From positions 56,252,301-56,316,300 of the forward strand of contig CM026554.1 of assembly GCA_015143295.1 (NCBI GenBank): a DNA stretch of 64,000 nucleotides, given 5' to 3'. Positions 11,584-23,120 of this stretch are shown in pieces. Each line of letters opens with the position of its first letter. Position 1 is the stretch's first letter. The position numbers and the translations under genes are program-made. The notes below the pieces were generated by a model, which had not been told where the DNA came from, did no database searches, and saw only the letters and a program-made list of their open reading frames with translations. Origin of the DNA: Tetracentron sinense (taxonomy: Eukaryota; Streptophyta; Magnoliopsida; Trochodendrales; Trochodendraceae).

Positions 11584-13213
11584 TTTGTTTTTTTGAAAAC
11601 CATGGTTAAATTGCTCAGCTCTAAGGGGCTAACCACAGTTGATTGATGGTAAAAAAAAGGGGTTGGACCAATGAGGTCACTGGGGTCAGCTTCTAACTTC
11701 TAAGCTATAAGCTGACCCTGGGGTCTGTTTTCCATTTCCCTATATTAAGAGACAAAAGAAATAATCACCTACACGAAAGCTCTCTCTGCCTCTCCCTCTC
11801 CCTCCCCCTCCTTTTCAAGAGCAGGTAGGAGAAGAAGAAGCTCTCTCCTCTCCTCTTATTTTAAAAATCAATTTAAATATTTCTAAATTCAGGTAATATG
11901 TTTCACTTCGTATTATCTTTTATTTGTATGCTTTTTCTGGTTAGAGATTGTTGTTCGAGGAGTTGAAATTAGAGTTTTAAGGGGTGTTTCAATCCATGAT
12001 TTTCGTCTATTTCGATCCTTAATTTTAAGGATTTTATCAGTTTGACGAGTAATCCACATTTGTTCTTCTTTTCATGGATTGGGCTGTTGTTTTCTCAACC
12101 TATGTATAAATTCTGGTATTTGTTTTTGCTGGTAAAGGATCTTTAATTGATTAAACGTTATGGATATTTGAAGAAAAAATGGCGGTTTTGTTTATTGAGT
12201 TGATTGGTTTTGAATGTATAACCTTTAAATTAAATAGGTATTGTTGTCCTTTTGTTTTGTCCTCATTGTAGATAAACCTTTCATATATACCGTTTTCAGA
12301 GGAAATTTTAGCTCCTTTAGGTTATCTACTGATTTAGAACTTGTATTGCTTACTGCAGCGAACTGTCCCATCTTGGTAGTCACCGAGTTATGGAAATGCT
12401 AAACTCGAAGCGTGTCCTCGGCCTTTAGTGGTGTTTTTAAAGCCTTAATTGGCCCTTCTTTTTTTCTTATCGTTGGTGAAGCTGTGAAAATTCATATTGT
12501 TTAACAATTTTTGTCTTGTACTTCCTTAATTAAGATAAGTGTATGAGCATGTTGACATTAATATGCAATGCTTCCCTTTTCCCTCTGGGAACTTGGATTC
12601 AGTCAATTTGAATTATTCTAATAGTTTTTCAAACCATATTTATTATGCAGTATGCATAAATTGTTTTCTTACGAGGTATATGAATCTCACATAGAGAGAT
12701 TCTTGCTTCTACAACATTGGTACCTAATATACCTGGTATTTAAATAGATTAGATTCTTGTTTTCCCGAAATTTAGGGTGTCAACTGTCATTGTTCTGAAG
12801 AGCCGGTGCCTCGGTCTTGGACGCATGACAGCATTGTAAGATCCCCATCATAGGTCTGATTGAGGCCCCAAATTGGGGAAGACTTCACCCTACTTGGTTA
12901 TATTTCGCTTCATTTATTAATACTTTTCTTTTTAGCATATTCATTTCTTTCTTGGTTTTCCTCATTTCTAGTTCCTTGCCAAGTCTTATAGTAAGACCTA
13001 TTCTCTTTAATGGCTTTTCGAACCTCATCACTCCATCAAATTTCTTTTTGTGATTGATTTTTCCACTACATTCCCCCTAAAGTCTCTTTTTCTTATTCAA
13101 TAAATACAAGCGATCGTTTGATCGCACATCTTTATAGTTTCAAATATTTATCTTTAATATAATAATCAAATTTTGATTTACTTCTCCGCAATGCTTCTTC
13201 AATTGTTACACTT
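11584..13213 (+). repeat. Right arm of the inverted duplication: orphan ClpC promoter, 5'UTR and intron 1
   Basis: Reverse-complement copy of 9468-11092. It keeps the TATA-like box (CCCTATATTAAGAG at about 11738), the CT-rich leader and the splice donor (ATTCAG|GTAATATG at 11892/11893), so it could in principle start a rightward transcript. The copy stops at about 13213, inside the intron and before any ClpC coding exon, and no acceptor plus coding exon was recognised to its right. It is therefore an orphan promoter facing away from the parent gene. Confidence 0.85.
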
Positions 13214-14090
13214 GAAAAAAAAAGAAACACAGTATTAAGAACATTAATCCGTGTAACTAGGGAAACAACCCCAAGTTCCCCTACTCAATCTAAGCACACA
13301 CAACAACTTATCAATCCAGATGAAATGCATGAAATGATTTCCCAACAATCCCCTCTAACCTTGCTAACACAAATCAATAGATAAAGAATCAGACATTTAA
13401 ACTTGAATAGAGCAATAGAAAAGTTCTGAAAAATGAGGGAGACTATAAACCCCCAATAAAGTCCATGACAAAACAAAACCCAAAACCCTAACCGTACTAA
13501 TCTGCACTGTCTCTACTCCCCATATAATCCATTGAAACTGAAATGAACCAAATGATCCCAGCCTCTATGCAACTATCTCTACTCTGTCACTTAGATATCC
13601 TTAGGGATCTCACAAAAACCCAAGGCCAGAAGGAACCATCAACCCAAAAAAATAAGGAGCTAAAAAGAAGACACAATCGATGGGTTCATCACAAAGAAGT
13701 AAAGAAATGGAAAAAGTAAAACAAACCCAAGTTCAAACCTTGCTTTTGCAACTACCCATTAAAGGAAATCATTCAAAGGAGTGAAGAAAATGCAGCAACT
13801 GGTGGCAAAACTCAGATATGGAATTTTAGTTCAAAATATATTAGAGGTAACAATATGTGTAAAAAACTGAGGCATCGATTAAGCATTAGGGTTCATCGTT
13901 TGGAACCTCTCGGATGTGCGTGATGAAAGCGAGAGAGACCGAGAGGGAAGATAGAGAAGGAAAAGAGAAATTACCGGAGTTCGGACGAATGACCGTCGCC
14001 GGAGAGAAGCAACTGTTGCCGGACCGCGACTCCAGGGACTTCGGAAGAGAGAGGCGAGAGTTTAACCTATGAAAAGAAAAACATTGGTAT
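13214..14090 (-). pseudogene. Promoter/5'UTR-like relic of an unidentified minus-strand gene
   Basis: On the minus strand, 14060-13975 reads as a CT-rich, GC-richer leader (CTCTCGCCTCTCTCTTCC; CTTCTCTCCGGCGACGGTC) that ends in a donor-like GAACTCCG|GTAATTTC. T-rich, intron-like sequence follows down to 13214, where the right arm of the ClpC palindrome begins. No protein-coding exon follows, so whatever gene this led into is not present in this orientation. I do not recognise it. It could be the cut-off 5' end of a gene displaced by the rearrangement. Confidence 0.35.
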
Positions 14091-14186
14091 TTAACAAATA
14101 TTACGAGGATAAAGAAGTCTCAAAATCGACGAAACTACGGTGATTTGGCTTACCGAATTAGCATAATATAATCTTTACTATTATAA

Positions 14187-14984
14187 CTAAGCAGAGACCC
14201 CGTCCGATGCACGGTTATAATTAAGAATATTTAAATTTAAATAATATTATTTATTTATTTAAATATTAAATAATATATTTTAAGAATATTTCTTAAATTT
14301 TATTCCTAGTAATATTAGTTTTTTACTGTATTAATTAATTTATTTTATAATAATAATTTGTTATTATTTTATCAATATTTATAGAAAAATCATATGATAT
14401 TTAGTATTAAACTTAAATTAATATACCAAAGAGTTGGAGATAAGAGAGAACTCTATAATAGTGGTGATAGATATGACTCTAGGATGAGATAGTAGGTCCC
14501 AAACTTGTAAGAATTGGAGATAAGAGAGGGGTCTATAATAGTTGAGATAGAGATGACTTTAGAATGAATTAATGGATCCCAAATTTAAATGATGAAGATT
14601 AAAGATAAAAGTCACATGTCATCTCTAAAATATAACTTATGAGATTAAAGGGATTGAAGTTTAGAGAGCATAGAATTTGATAACTGATAACCTAAATCAA
14701 ACGGTGGAGATTAAAGAGGGAAGTCACATGATATCCCTATGATTGTACATGTAAGTGTTTTGGGAAATAGAGATGTGTGAGAAAAAATTTAAGAAATGTT
14801 AAATATTGTTTTGTTTAACGTTAGTTTATAAAAACGTATTGTTTGATAACTGATGACCTAAATCAAACAGTGAAGATTAAAGAGGAAAGCCACATGGCAT
14901 CCCTAGGATTGAACGTGTAGGATTCGAGAGATTAAAGTTTGGAGAGCAGGAAGAAAGTCTTATTTCTTTATATTATAGTATAGA
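14187..14984 (-). mobile_element. Non-autonomous Helitron, degenerate
   Basis: Read on the minus strand it starts TCTATACTATAATATAAAG, the common plant Helitron 5' end, with an A before it (14985). It finishes with a CCGT...ACGG hairpin (about 14200-14215) about a dozen bases before a TTAG terminus at 14190-14187 followed by T. That is insertion between A and T, with the last CTRR motif slightly altered. The interior holds two degenerate internal duplications (GATAACTGAT-ACCTAAATCAAAC, about 14680-14760 and 14840-14920). No RepHel gene is present. Confidence 0.6.
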
Positions 14985-15879
14985 TGGGAGAGGCAGGCTA
15001 AATTTTTTAAAATTTCTAAACTACCCTTGTATAAAACAAAACTTTAATTTAATGTTTTACTTTCATTCCCAAATTACCATCATCTATCTATTTAAATAAT
15101 AGAATCACAGTCAATTGCGATTGAACTCGGGGAGAGTTCAATCGCACCCGCAGGTTAACACGTGTCCCTTTTAACTCCTATTAACTGTGGTTAACTCCTT
15201 CCCCTCGCTCTCACGTGCATCGCACGTGCCACCCACTAGTAGTTTTTTAAAGGGAAATAGTTAACGTACAAGTGAGTATTTAAGAGGGGGGCATGGACCA
15301 GTAAGGTCTAGTATTTGATTTTAAAATCAATTTCTCAGGTACGCCTATCACTGCTCATTTTTAAAAAAGCAACCATGAGATTACTTTTTGAAGTAGACAA
15401 AAAACCACTAAAAGTCTAATAAATTTAGATAAAATCCTTAGATTATCAAACAATCTATTAACCCTCAAAACAACTTAATTAAATAGAATAAGTGAATAAA
15501 TCCAATTTTAAGTTTTATCAAACGGCTCTAAGTGCTTTCTAATTAAGCTCTAAAATCAAGAGTTATTTGTAATGATAGAATAGTTCGAAAATCGACAAGC
15601 TATGTATAAGTAAAATAAGTTATTCAAAAAGCTGTTTTAAATTACTTATTGAATAAATGATAAAATCACTTATAACTAATATATTTAGACATCATTAAAA
15701 TATTATAAAGTAGTTTTACTACTAAATAAGAGTTTAATTTAATAGAATAAGTCGATAAGCTCTTATTTTAAGTTTTATCAAACATCATACTCTCAAGGGT
15801 TAAAGCCTGTAAAAAAAAAAAAAAATTTAAAAATCTATATACCGCTATTCGATGCCAACTGTTTTTTTTTTTTATTATT
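14985..15879. other. Intergenic DNA with MITE fragments
   Basis: No gene seen. 15100-15210 is a truncated relative of the 37999-38269 MITE (shared ATTGAACTCGGGGAGAGTTC-like end and CCCTTTTAACTC core). 15340-15800 is AT-rich and includes words such as AAGTTTTATCAAAC that also occur in the spacer at 11.3 kb, suggesting a second dispersed MITE family. Confidence 0.45.
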
Positions 15880-17043
15880 GGAGAAAATACATTCACACCC
15901 CTGAGGTTTGACAAAAATACACATAGACCCCCTCAAGTTTTGGAAAATGCATTAGGTACCCCTACTTTTCAAAATATTGACACTTACACCACTTCCATCA
16001 GTTGACCGTTAGTCAACTGCTGAAATAATGATGTCATGGGATAAAATGGTATTAATTACCAAAAATACCCTCTTTAAAGTTGTCATTTTCTAGTTTTTTC
16101 ATATACGAAATTGTCCATTCATTTTTAATTGAAATCAAATCCTCTAGGGTGACCACATGTCCTTTTTAACACCCCATGAGGTGGCCACGTGTCCTTGACA
16201 CCCCTTGAGGTGGCCACGTGTCCTTTTTGACACCCCTTAAATGGGGTTAGATTCACCCGCCCATCCTTGATTTTTTCTTTCTTCTAAATATTAGTTCTTT
16301 TTTTAAAATTTACTAATTGTTTTTAAGACTTTTTTAATATTAAAATATTTTTAAAAATAATTAATATTTAGAAGAAAAAAAACCAAGGATGAGCGGGTGA
16401 ACCCTAGGGGTGGCCACATGTCCTTTTTGACACCCCTTGAAGTAACCACGTGTCCCTTTTGACACCCCTAACGGTTAAGATTCACCCACTCCTAGGGTTT
16501 ACTCACCCATTCTTGGTTTTTTTTTTATATTAATTATTTTTTTAAAATTTAAAAACTATTTTTAAGGCTTTTTTAATATTAAAATACTTTTAAAAAAATT
16601 AATATTAAAAAAAAAACCAAGGATTGGCGGTGAACCCTTGAGGTGGCCACATGTCCTTTTTGCAAGGTTCTAAATGTCGATATCGCTCGACATGTCGGAG
16701 ACGCGGAAAAAAGATATATCGGAGATATATCGAAAGATATATCGTTTATCAGTGATTTTTGGAAAAAATGGTAAAAAAATATGGCAAAATATGAAATTTT
16801 ATAGTGAAAATTGAGAAAATGTTAAAATAGATGTTAATACACCTTTTAGAATAAAAACATTTAAAAAAACAACAATGTAGATAAGAGATGCAATAAGAAG
16901 AGAGCAAAGATGTGCGCTGACGAGTGACAATAATGTATGATTGATTCATGTTTCATTCATTTATCATTCAATCATAAATTCATAATTTATAAGATTCATA
17001 ATAATACAAACATACATAATACAACCCACCAAAAAACCTACAA

Positions 17044-20000
17044 TCACCACCAGAAGGAGTTACGCGGAGGTTCGATGTCATCATCTCTGTCTTGACTTAG
17101 CTGACTATAGTGCCGATTCTCCACATACGTACAATACTGTGTCCAGCTCATCACATTATGGTACATGGATGTATACTCATGTACATAATGTTGGTAGTAA
17201 TCTGGGCTAAGATGTAGTAACACGCCCATTGGTGGATACTGTGGGTGATTGGGCACAACTGACACAGGCATTGGGATTTGGAAATTGTCTCCTCCATACC
17301 CATATGGAGGTGGCTCATATCCTGAGACATATCCATAAGGATATTGATCTTGTGTGGAATGTGAATAACTATGTTCTTGAGAGCCTGATGTCTGAGACTG
17401 TGTATCCTGGTCATGGCTGGAGAACCATGTATGTTGAGACCCTCTAGAACTAGAGCCCGAATGTTCCGTGCCCCCAAACCAAGCATCGTGTCCCACATCT
17501 CGTTTTTTGCCCTTGCCCTTGCCCTGACCCCTGCCCCTGCCCCTGCCCCTGCCCCTCAATGAGAGACGTAATGAATCGGTTGGCTTTCTGCTGAATGTGA
17601 AGGTGGGGCACCATAATCTTGGTCCTGTGTGGCATGGTCAAAGTCAGCCTCTGCTGTGAATGGGCTCAGAGGCCTCTGTTCTGGTTCAACTCCGATGTTA
17701 CCTCCATCCCCAGGACTGTCGCCGCCTCCATCACTCTCATCATGGTCATTAGACTCATCACCACCTTCACTATTACTATTGGACAATCTACTTGTCCCAG
17801 CGGTTCTTGCACCCGAAGTCTCAGGACCTTTTGGACTTCTGATTATCTCATCAAATGATTCTGTGCTAAAGCTGCTCCTGCTGCCGCTAGTGCTAGATCC
17901 CACTTCTGTAGCAATAACCCTTTCTACATCGATGCCCATCTCAACGGCCGCGCTAGCTATAACTGCGTTCGGACGCCCATCATCTTCATCAAGTGATGAA
18001 ACCTTAACCCACTCAGAAAGTGGATTATCTTGATCCTCAGTGGCACCAATTAACATCAGGTCTAAAGGATCCTGCTCAGGTTGCTTCCCAGTGTCAATCT
18101 GCAGTTGTCTGAGTCGTAGTTTCATATTATAGTGACAGAAGACCAGTTTTTGCAGCTTTTTATAGCCAAGTCGGTTCCGCTGCTTTGTGTGGATGAGGGC
18201 AAATGCACTCCAGTTTCACTCACATGCTGAAGATGAAGCAGTCTGTGCTAACACGCGAGCCGCCAATTTTCTGAGGGTCGGACAGTCGGTTCCGTACATT
18301 TGCCACCAATCAGCTGACAATTAAACGATGTTATCTATTAGTTTCATATATATTTTGATGTACAGAAATAAAATATAATTACTTTATTGGGAAGAAATTA
18401 CTCACACGGCGTCATCCTAGACCTTCCATCCTTAGCAGCAGTTCTTCAAAAGCTCTCACGCGCATCCCTGAAGCGTACTAGCTGTAGATTTTGAGAAAAT
18501 ATGTTCCAATTAGATAGAATATATTAGAATGTAATAATGCACATAAATATCCTATAGTTAACGAGATAAAGACATTTCACCTCATTCCCGAAGTCTCCCT
18601 TTCTCTTACACTTCGAGTCCAACGTCTCGAAGACGTCGTGAACAACCTTCATTAAGTCATCCCGATTCCCCAATTTGTGGTTATAGTGATACTTTGGGTT
18701 CAAATAATATGCTGAAACGTGAAAGTTATACGACATACAATTAGTATTACAAGCATGCAATAACTTCAATGTAAACATCTAATAAACATCAAACTTACCA
18801 GCAGCATGAAGGGGATGCTCCATTGTCTTATCCCAACGAGCATCGATAATCTTGTGGACCCACTTGTATCCACAAGGGGACACATTCTTGATCGACAACT
18901 TCATTACCCGCATTAATTCGTACACGGAACCCATTGTCAGCCACTTATCTGCATCTATCACCCTTAAGACACGATAAATAGGCTCTAGTATGGCAGCCGT
19001 ATCATCCACTTTGTCCCAAAATTTGTTGTTAAGGACAATATCCTCAACTTTTTTTGCCAAAACAGTGCGCCTTTGTCCATATTCTGCCCAATCAGTCCCA
19101 GTGAACAATGCCTTTAGTCCAATTTTATGTTTGAACAAACTCTCTAAGGCAATAAAATTGGTGGCGAAGCGCGTCACCCCTGGCCGTACTATTTCACCAC
19201 CACACAAAGCTCTCATCTTCGCTAGAACCCAACTGTGGTTGTATATGAAGTTGGTTATCGTTCTTGCCTCGTCAATAACCTCCTTTACAGATTTCCTTTC
19301 TCCTATCGCCTGTAACATCAGGTCTATGCAATGGGCTGCGCAAGGGGTCCAGTATAGGGGATACTTTTTCATAAGCATCTTCTCAGCCTTCACGAAGGCA
19401 CTCCCATTATCAGTCACCACTTTGACTACATTTTTCTTTCTCACTTCCTCTACAACACCCTTCATTAAGTCATATATATATTTTGCATCCTTTATATTGT
19501 CAGATGCATCAACCGACTTTAAAAATATTATCCTTCCCTGACTGTACACCATAAAATTGATGATCGAAAGCCTAGTGGGTCATGTCCAACCATCACACAT
19601 AATAGTGACACCAAAATTTTCCCACGTTGGCTTTAGAGTGTCAATATAGTCTCTCATCTCCTTCTCCTCTGCGTCTAAGTATTTACCTGTAATCTCATAT
19701 GGAGAAGGAGGCTCTACCCCCGGCCCAACCCGTTCTGCCTCGTGAATCATGTTCTTAAACTGTGGGGTTGAGGCGGCATTAGCAGGCACATGACTATGTA
19801 TAAAAAACTTGGATACAGCTGTTCCAAGCGCTTCCACCAGACTTCCCCCACTCCACATTTCCTTCAACCGCTTCTGTTTTGCATTTCGACTTTTATACAG
19901 AGATGAATCATGTGACAGATCTGGGACTTTCATGCTCTGGGAGCGGCCAAACATACCATGTGGTTGTGTCCCAGTCCCAAAATCAGATTTTCTTCCAATC

Positions 20001-20480
20001 GAACCTGATGGTCCTGCTCCGGCACTACCTCTGAAATCGGCAGGCTGCATGCGAGCTGCAAATGAACGCTCCTAATCCCTGTCCCACTGTTGGCGCATAG
20101 ATTGACGATAGGCTTGTCGATATGCTACCATCTCGTCAACTCCAATACAGTCAATTGGGTATAAAGTATCATCTTCGTCATCATCATCCACATCTATTGG
20201 TGGCTGTAGACCACGTCCCAATTTCCGCACGGATTGCCTTTTGTTGCGCGACATGCTCCTGCCTCTCTCTAGCCCCAGTGGTAAGGTGAGTCTTCATAGC
20301 TTGTCTGACCTCCATCGAACAACTTGGACAGTCTGCCACATTCGAATCACCCCCAGCAAGATGCCACTTTAACCGGGTAATTCCATCGCTCCTTATTTTT
20401 TTGCCACAATAATTACATACTGATCCAAACTTGTTCCCCTCCATTGGTTTTCCATGCGACCAACCTATGTCCCGTACCAT
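17044..20480 (-). pseudogene. hAT transposase (BED zinc finger, DUF659, hAT dimerisation), decayed
   Basis: Reads from ATG 20480 down. A BED-type zinc finger (CNYCGKK...HLAGG...C) lies at 20460-20310. A DUF659-like block ends in the conserved MCDGWT (19580). The RNase-H-like core includes VVTDNGSAFVKAE and TPCAAHCIDLML (19410-19310). HPLHAA|YYLNPK spans a small intron (about 18796-18715). RFRDAR and DWWQMYG lead to the dimerisation motif ASSSACE-NWSAF...HTKQRNRL (about 18310-18130). In-frame stops interrupt it after QQWDRD (about 20069), after DGWT (about 19577), in the RFRDARESF exon (about 18450) and in SACE-NWS (about 18220). Frame changes occur near 20215 and 17555. An unusual C-terminal tail is Ser/Gln/Tyr/Gly-rich and ends in PRNSFWW. 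The element needs a helper to move. Confidence 0.9.
17515..17560 (-). repeat. (GGGGCA)n hexanucleotide run in the transposase tail
   Basis: On the minus strand, five GGGGCA-type units followed by GGGCAA units encode an Arg-Gly or Gly-Gln run, depending on frame. The reading frame changes exactly here: the upstream part ends in a stop at 17556 and the downstream Tyr/Gly-rich tail is open in another frame. Runs of four Gs at this spacing could form a G-quadruplex. Confidence 0.8.
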
Positions 20481-20828
20481 AATGAAAAATACTTCCTAGT
20501 GGATCACAAAAAAATATTAATGTCAAACACATAATATAATTAAGCATCAAAACCTATGATTCTTTTTTTTAAATGATTATCCATGTTAATTGTTTTAGAA
20601 ATATGAAAAACTTATAAATGGGCATTAAAGTTGATAAATAATTGAAATTTAATTTAGTTGCTCAAATTATTTCTATATGATAAATAATTGAATTTTAATT
20701 TAGTTTTTCAAATTATTTGTATATGCAATTGATGAGCTTAATGTTTTTACAGGACCAAATCAATATGGAAATAAGAGGAGATGGTTACATGATCGAAGAT
20801 CCTGCATCAAGAGAAAATGAAGACGACT

Positions 20829-21140
20829 GTAATTTTATTTGAGTATCATGTGGATGTAATTATGTAAAAAGAAGTTGATGTAATTTTATTTGACAATTAA
20901 GTGGATGTAATTATGTAAAAAGAAGTTGATGTAATTTTATTTGACTATGAAGTGGGCGTAATTATATACAAAAAAGTGGATTTAATTTTATTTGACTATG
21001 AAGTGGATGTAATTATGTAAAAATAAGTGGATTTAATTTTATTTGACTATGAGGTGGATGTAATTACATAAAAATAAGTGGATTAATTTTATTTGACTAT
21101 GAAGTGGATGTAATTATATAAAAAGAAGATGCAATTTTAT
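20829..21140. repeat. Tandem repeat, about six 51-bp units, inside the hAT element
   Basis: Units start GTAATTTTATTTGA at 20829, 20880 and 20931 and continue at similar spacing, each with a core GAAGTGGATGTAATTATGTAAA. Later units are slightly shorter. Just upstream, 20750-20828 reads in the plus strand as a short acidic peptide (GDGYMIEDPASRENEDD), possibly the remains of another captured coding end. Function unknown. Confidence 0.85.
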
Positions 21141-22290
21141 TTTAATGTGCGGGACTCCTGTTTAAGTTTTAAATATATAGAAATTTTATTTTGAGGTAAT
21201 ATAGGTATATTGAGTGTTATTTAGGTGATTACAAGTTTAATGTAATAAAGTAAGACTTTTATATCGAAAAACAAAATACATCGGACAAAGGCTATGTGAA
21301 TTAAGGAGGGGAAACTAATGCGGAGGTATTGATGATGAGTGTTCGTTTTGTGGATTAACTAAAGTGTACTGAAATTCTCTCTTTCTAAAGTTACGCAAGG
21401 CAGAGATTGATTAATGGCTAGAATATCAAGTGAAAAATCTGTACTTTCTAAATAAAGCTCCTTTGTAATTCTGAAAAAGATTAGTAGTAAATTTGCTACT
21501 TTTTGTGCTGGGATCTTGAGAAATTGTATCGATCTTTTTGCAAGATCATAAAATTTTATAAGTACTTTTGCACTTTTGGAATGTGGATGGATTTTGTCCT
21601 GGGAAGTTTTGGGGATTTTTTTCCCCTCTTTTTCATTTTTTAGCAAAAATGAAATAATTCTTATTATCCACTTTCTGTGTAATAAAATGTATCTAGTTTT
21701 CGGAGTCAACTTCCTTTGAAATCCTGGACTTTCAAATCCTTCCAACACTAGGAAAAAATGAACAGAGAAGAAAAGACAAAAAAAAAAAGGTTTAAGATTA
21801 TTTTACGAAGGTTACTTATTCGAATGTGATATATGCCAAACATTCAATCATAGTCCTGTAATGCTCTTTAAGAATGTTTTCTAAGATATGATAACTTAAA
21901 CTTTGACTAATAGGTTTTGATATTCAATTGTCAGCCAAAGGTATTCCATGTCTGGTGTGTTAATTCAGGGTTAGAATGAGTTAATGGCTTCTTTAAATCT
22001 TTATCTAGTATATAAGGTCAGATGAGTCATGGAAATGTGATAAAAGTTGGCGTCTCTATATTTCGTATGCTGGAATTACTGTGTAAATTTATCCTTAAGT
22101 TTCGGATACTTACACATTGCTTATGATAAATCTTTACAAAATAAATAAAAACCTATAGATATCATGTTGTCTCATTAGTTCATCTATAATCTATTTATCT
22201 GTAATCTGTTATACATGCAGGTCCTGAAGTTGACCGATATCATGTTGGATAGTTGGATAGCCTCACCCTAATTGGATAGCCTCACTCTAT
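21141..22290. other. hAT interior without recognised genes
   Basis: AT-rich sequence between the two tandem-repeat blocks. A 129-codon open frame on the minus strand (21748-21359) has no recognisable domain, and its composition resembles random AT-rich DNA. Treated as non-coding. Confidence 0.5.
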
Positions 22291-22291
22291 G

Positions 22292-22825
22292 AAATCACAT
22301 AGCCTAATAAGGGTTATGCTAGCTTTACTTGATTACATTTAGAACCTTGACAGTAAGTGAAATTAGTATTATCCTTCACCTTTGTTAGGGTTTAAACTAC
22401 TTAAAGGTTAAAACAATTAAAAGGTGATTTTATAAACAAAGAGTGAAATTAGTATACCTTTGTTAGGGTTTAAACCACTTAACGACAAATAAAAGGAAAT
22501 ATTATTTAAGAGTGAAGTTAGCATAACCCTTGTTAGAGTTTCCGGTTTAAGTTAAAACAAATAAAATATGTTATTTACTAGAGTAAGGCTAGCATAACCC
22601 TTATTAGGGTTTAAAGTTAAAACAAAGGCTATGTCATTTCATAGAGTGAGGCTAGCATAACCCTTATTAGGGTTTAAAGTTAAAACAAAGGCTATGTGAT
22701 TTCATAGAGTGAGGCTAGCATAACCCTTATTAGGGTTTAAAGTTAAAACAAAGGTTCATGTGATATTAAAATAGAGTGAGGCTAACATAACCCTTATTAG
22801 GGTATTAAGTTAAAACATTAAACAT
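22292..22825. repeat. Palindromic telobox-like tandem repeat, about seven 63-bp units, inside the hAT element
   Basis: Seven units from about 22362, each centred on AACCCTTATTAGGGTTT, a near-palindrome whose halves resemble the plant telobox AAACCCTA. Units 4 and 5 (22588-22650, 22651-22713) are almost identical. Earlier units are more diverged and one inverted copy lies at 22292-22323. The array lies 0.6-1.2 kb inside the right end, upstream of the transposase. A role as transposase or telobox-factor binding sites is inference. Confidence 0.85.
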
Positions 22826-22859
22826 ATACTGTTCAGTCTCATTTCACGATTTCAGCATA

Positions 22860-23120
22860 CAGGCATTTCACGATTTCAACATAGAGGAAAGGAGATAGAG
22901 AGGAGGAGGAACCTGCTGCTTTGCTTGGGCGTCGACGGCGAAGGCAAACAGATCGGCAACGACAATGGCGACGGTGGATGGCCACGGACCCACGGTACAC
23001 CTCTCTTCCTTTTTCTTCCTTCTTCCTTATTCTTCTTCTCTACTCTCAAGTTTGCCCCCTTTTTTTTTTTCCTTTTAAATCCAAAATAAATTCAATCTCC
23101 ACTCTCAAATCTCTTGATTT
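22860..23120. promoter_or_regulatory. Possible hAT leader/promoter region
   Basis: A GC-richer island in an AT-rich element. It includes GGAAAGGAGATAGAGAGGAG, a GTCGACGGCGAAGG stretch and ATGGCGACGGTGGATGG with a donor-like G|GTACAC on the plus strand, followed by a CT-rich tract. It could be the untranslated first exon of the transposase (minus strand) or a captured host gene start (plus strand). Neither is supported by a downstream exon. Confidence 0.25.

Noticed and set aside
17229-17447. Plus-strand open frames across the transposase tail as independent genes
   Set aside because: They are antisense shadows of the biased minus-strand coding sequence.
18450-19580. Programmed stop-codon readthrough in the hAT transposase, since three of the four stops are TGA
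   Set aside because: A TAG stop and two frame changes are also present and no stimulatory context is visible, so ordinary decay explains it better.
22362-22825. CRISPR-like array or interstitial telomere
   Set aside because: The units are contiguous with no unique spacers, this is plant nuclear DNA, and only one telobox-like word per 63 bp occurs rather than continuous TTTAGGG.
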